Source of the DNA: Bacillota bacterium
GTDB lineage: Bacteria; Bacillota; Clostridia; Clostridiales; Clostridiaceae
Assembly: GCA_023440105.1 (NCBI GenBank)
Contig: JAEXSY010000511.1
Coordinates: 1 to 5,817 of the forward strand
DNA length: 5,817 nucleotides
Direction of reading: 5' to 3'
Positions within the stretch are counted from its first letter, which is position 1; every line of letters begins with the position of its first letter. A model generated the notes under the pieces. The model made no database searches. It worked only from the letters and a program-made list of their open reading frames with translations, and was not told the DNA's origin. Below, piece by piece: positions 5,121 to 5,817 of the stretch. A program made the translations under genes and the position numbers.

Positions 5121-5817
5121 TATTTCTTGCTATCTTTATTCTCATCTTGAGTTTCTTTAGTAGTAGTAACAGCAGCTTCATTTATTGGTAAATTATGCTT
5201 TTGTCTGATTAGATTTTCTATTTCTACTGCTACAGAAGGATTATCCATTAAAAATTGCTTAGAATTCTCTCTTCCTTGACCAAGTCTTGTATCTTTATAA
5301 GAGAACCAAGCACCGCTCTTTTGAACAATTTCTTCTTTTACTCCTACATCTAAAATATTACCTACTTTAGATATACCACCGTTATACATTATATCAAATT
5401 CTGCCTGCCTAAATGGTGGAGCTACTTTATTTTTAATTACCTTAACTCTTGTTCTATTACCAACCATTTCTTCGCCTTGCTTTATGCTATCAATTCTACG
5501 AACATCAAGACGTACAGAAGCATAGAATTTTAATGCTCTACCACCAGGAGTTGTTTCTGGATTACCAAACATGATACCAACTTTTTCTCTTAACTGATTG
5601 ATAAAAATTGCTACACATTTTGATTTTGCAATTGTTCCAGCAAGCTTTCTTAAAGCTTGTGACATTATTCTTGCCTGTAATCCCACGTGGGAATCTCCCA
5701 TCTCGCCTTCTATTTCAGCTCTAGGAACTAAAGCAGCTACTGAATCCACAACTACAACGTCTACAGCTCCAGATCTAACTAAAGCTTCTGTTATTTCAAG
5801 AGCTTGCTCTCCAGTAT
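5120..5817 (-). CDS. recA: recombinase RecA, C-terminal two thirds (5' end off the window)
   Basis: RecA forms ATP-dependent filaments on single-stranded DNA for homologous recombination and triggers LexA self-cleavage. The frame is open to the right edge and holds 231 complete codons, starting at TGEQALEI. The Walker A loop and about 120 N-terminal residues lie outside. Visible parts, numbered within the fragment, are Walker B VVVVDS (20-25), loop L1 EIEGEMGDSHVG (34-45), the NQ sensor (73-74), loop L2 in FGNPETTPGGRALKF (83-97), and the C-terminal domain with GAWFSYKDTRLGQGRENSKQ. The tail ends in KETQDENKDSKK, of mixed charge rather than the strongly acidic tail of E. coli. The GTG at 5749 is an internal valine of Walker B, not a start. 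Its promoter and any SOS box are outside the window. Confidence 0.97.
   Translation of the reverse strand, partial: TGEQALEITEALVRSGAVDVVVVDSVAALVPRAEIEGEMGDSHVGLQARIMSQALRKLAGTIAKSKCVAIFINQLREKVGIMFGNPETTPGGRALKFYASVRLDVRRIDSIKQGEEMVGNRTRVKVIKNKVAPPFRQAEFDIMYNGGISKVGNILDVGVKEEIVQKSGAWFSYKDTRLGQGRENSKQFLMDNPSVAVEIENLIRQKHNLPINEAAVTTTKETQDENKDSKK

Noticed and set aside
5641..5659. Hairpin CAAGCTTT-CTT-AAAGCTTG inside recA
   Set aside because: It falls in conserved coding sequence (Gln-Ala-Leu-Arg-Lys-Leu-Ala) and has no following U tract. Codon choice explains it.
5681..5692. 12-bp palindrome TCCCACGTGGGA inside recA
   Set aside because: It encodes the conserved Asp-Ser-His-Val-Gly stretch of loop L1. 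There is no reason to call it a binding site.
5747..5749. GTG that opens a 209-residue frame in recA
   Set aside because: It encodes a valine of the Walker B strand. The frame continues without a stop to the right edge with clear RecA sequence (TGEQALEI onward), so recA is a partial gene.

Overview
The window looks like chromosomal core DNA from a low-GC, endospore-forming Gram-positive anaerobe of the class Clostridia. The reasons are a strongly AT-rich composition, strong AGGAGG-type ribosome binding sites, an SpoVS sporulation gene, an RNase Y gene, an HPr protein carrying both the His15 and Ser46 regulatory sites, and a small DUF378 membrane protein. The genus cannot be fixed from the sequence. 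I see no transposase, phage gene, CRISPR array, tRNA or rRNA.

Layout. Six of the seven genes lie on the minus strand, so transcription runs right to left: recA (3' part only, cut by the right edge), rny (RNase Y), spoVS, a stand-alone glucose-type PTS IIA gene (crr-like), ptsH (HPr) and, further left, purB (adenylosuccinate lyase). The one plus-strand gene, encoding a 74-residue DUF378 membrane protein, sits between purB and ptsH. It is divergent from purB and convergent with ptsH. Clear intrinsic terminators close recA, rny, ptsH/DUF378 (one shared bidirectional hairpin) and purB. The apparent transcription units are therefore recA (end), rny, spoVS-crr-ptsH with an extra internal promoter before ptsH, DUF378, and purB.

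Function. recA and rny are housekeeping genes for DNA repair and mRNA turnover. spoVS is a sporulation gene preceded by a good sigma-H-like promoter and an imperfect cre-like site. crr and ptsH encode two soluble phosphocarriers of the sugar phosphotransferase system, and HPr-Ser46-P is the CcpA corepressor in Firmicutes. purB encodes the enzyme for two steps of purine synthesis and is of the long, animal-like type.

The coding content is ordinary and I found no new gene system. The most interesting signals are regulatory. The roughly 100-nt rny leader contains a nested hairpin whose outer arm can pair with the rny Shine-Dalgarno, and a third strand that could compete with it. Other items are the sigma-H-like promoter and cre-like site before spoVS, operator-like repeats at the ptsH start site, and a ptsH start codon that should be placed at the GTG at 2288. 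All regulatory calls come from reading the sequence by eye and none has been computed or searched.
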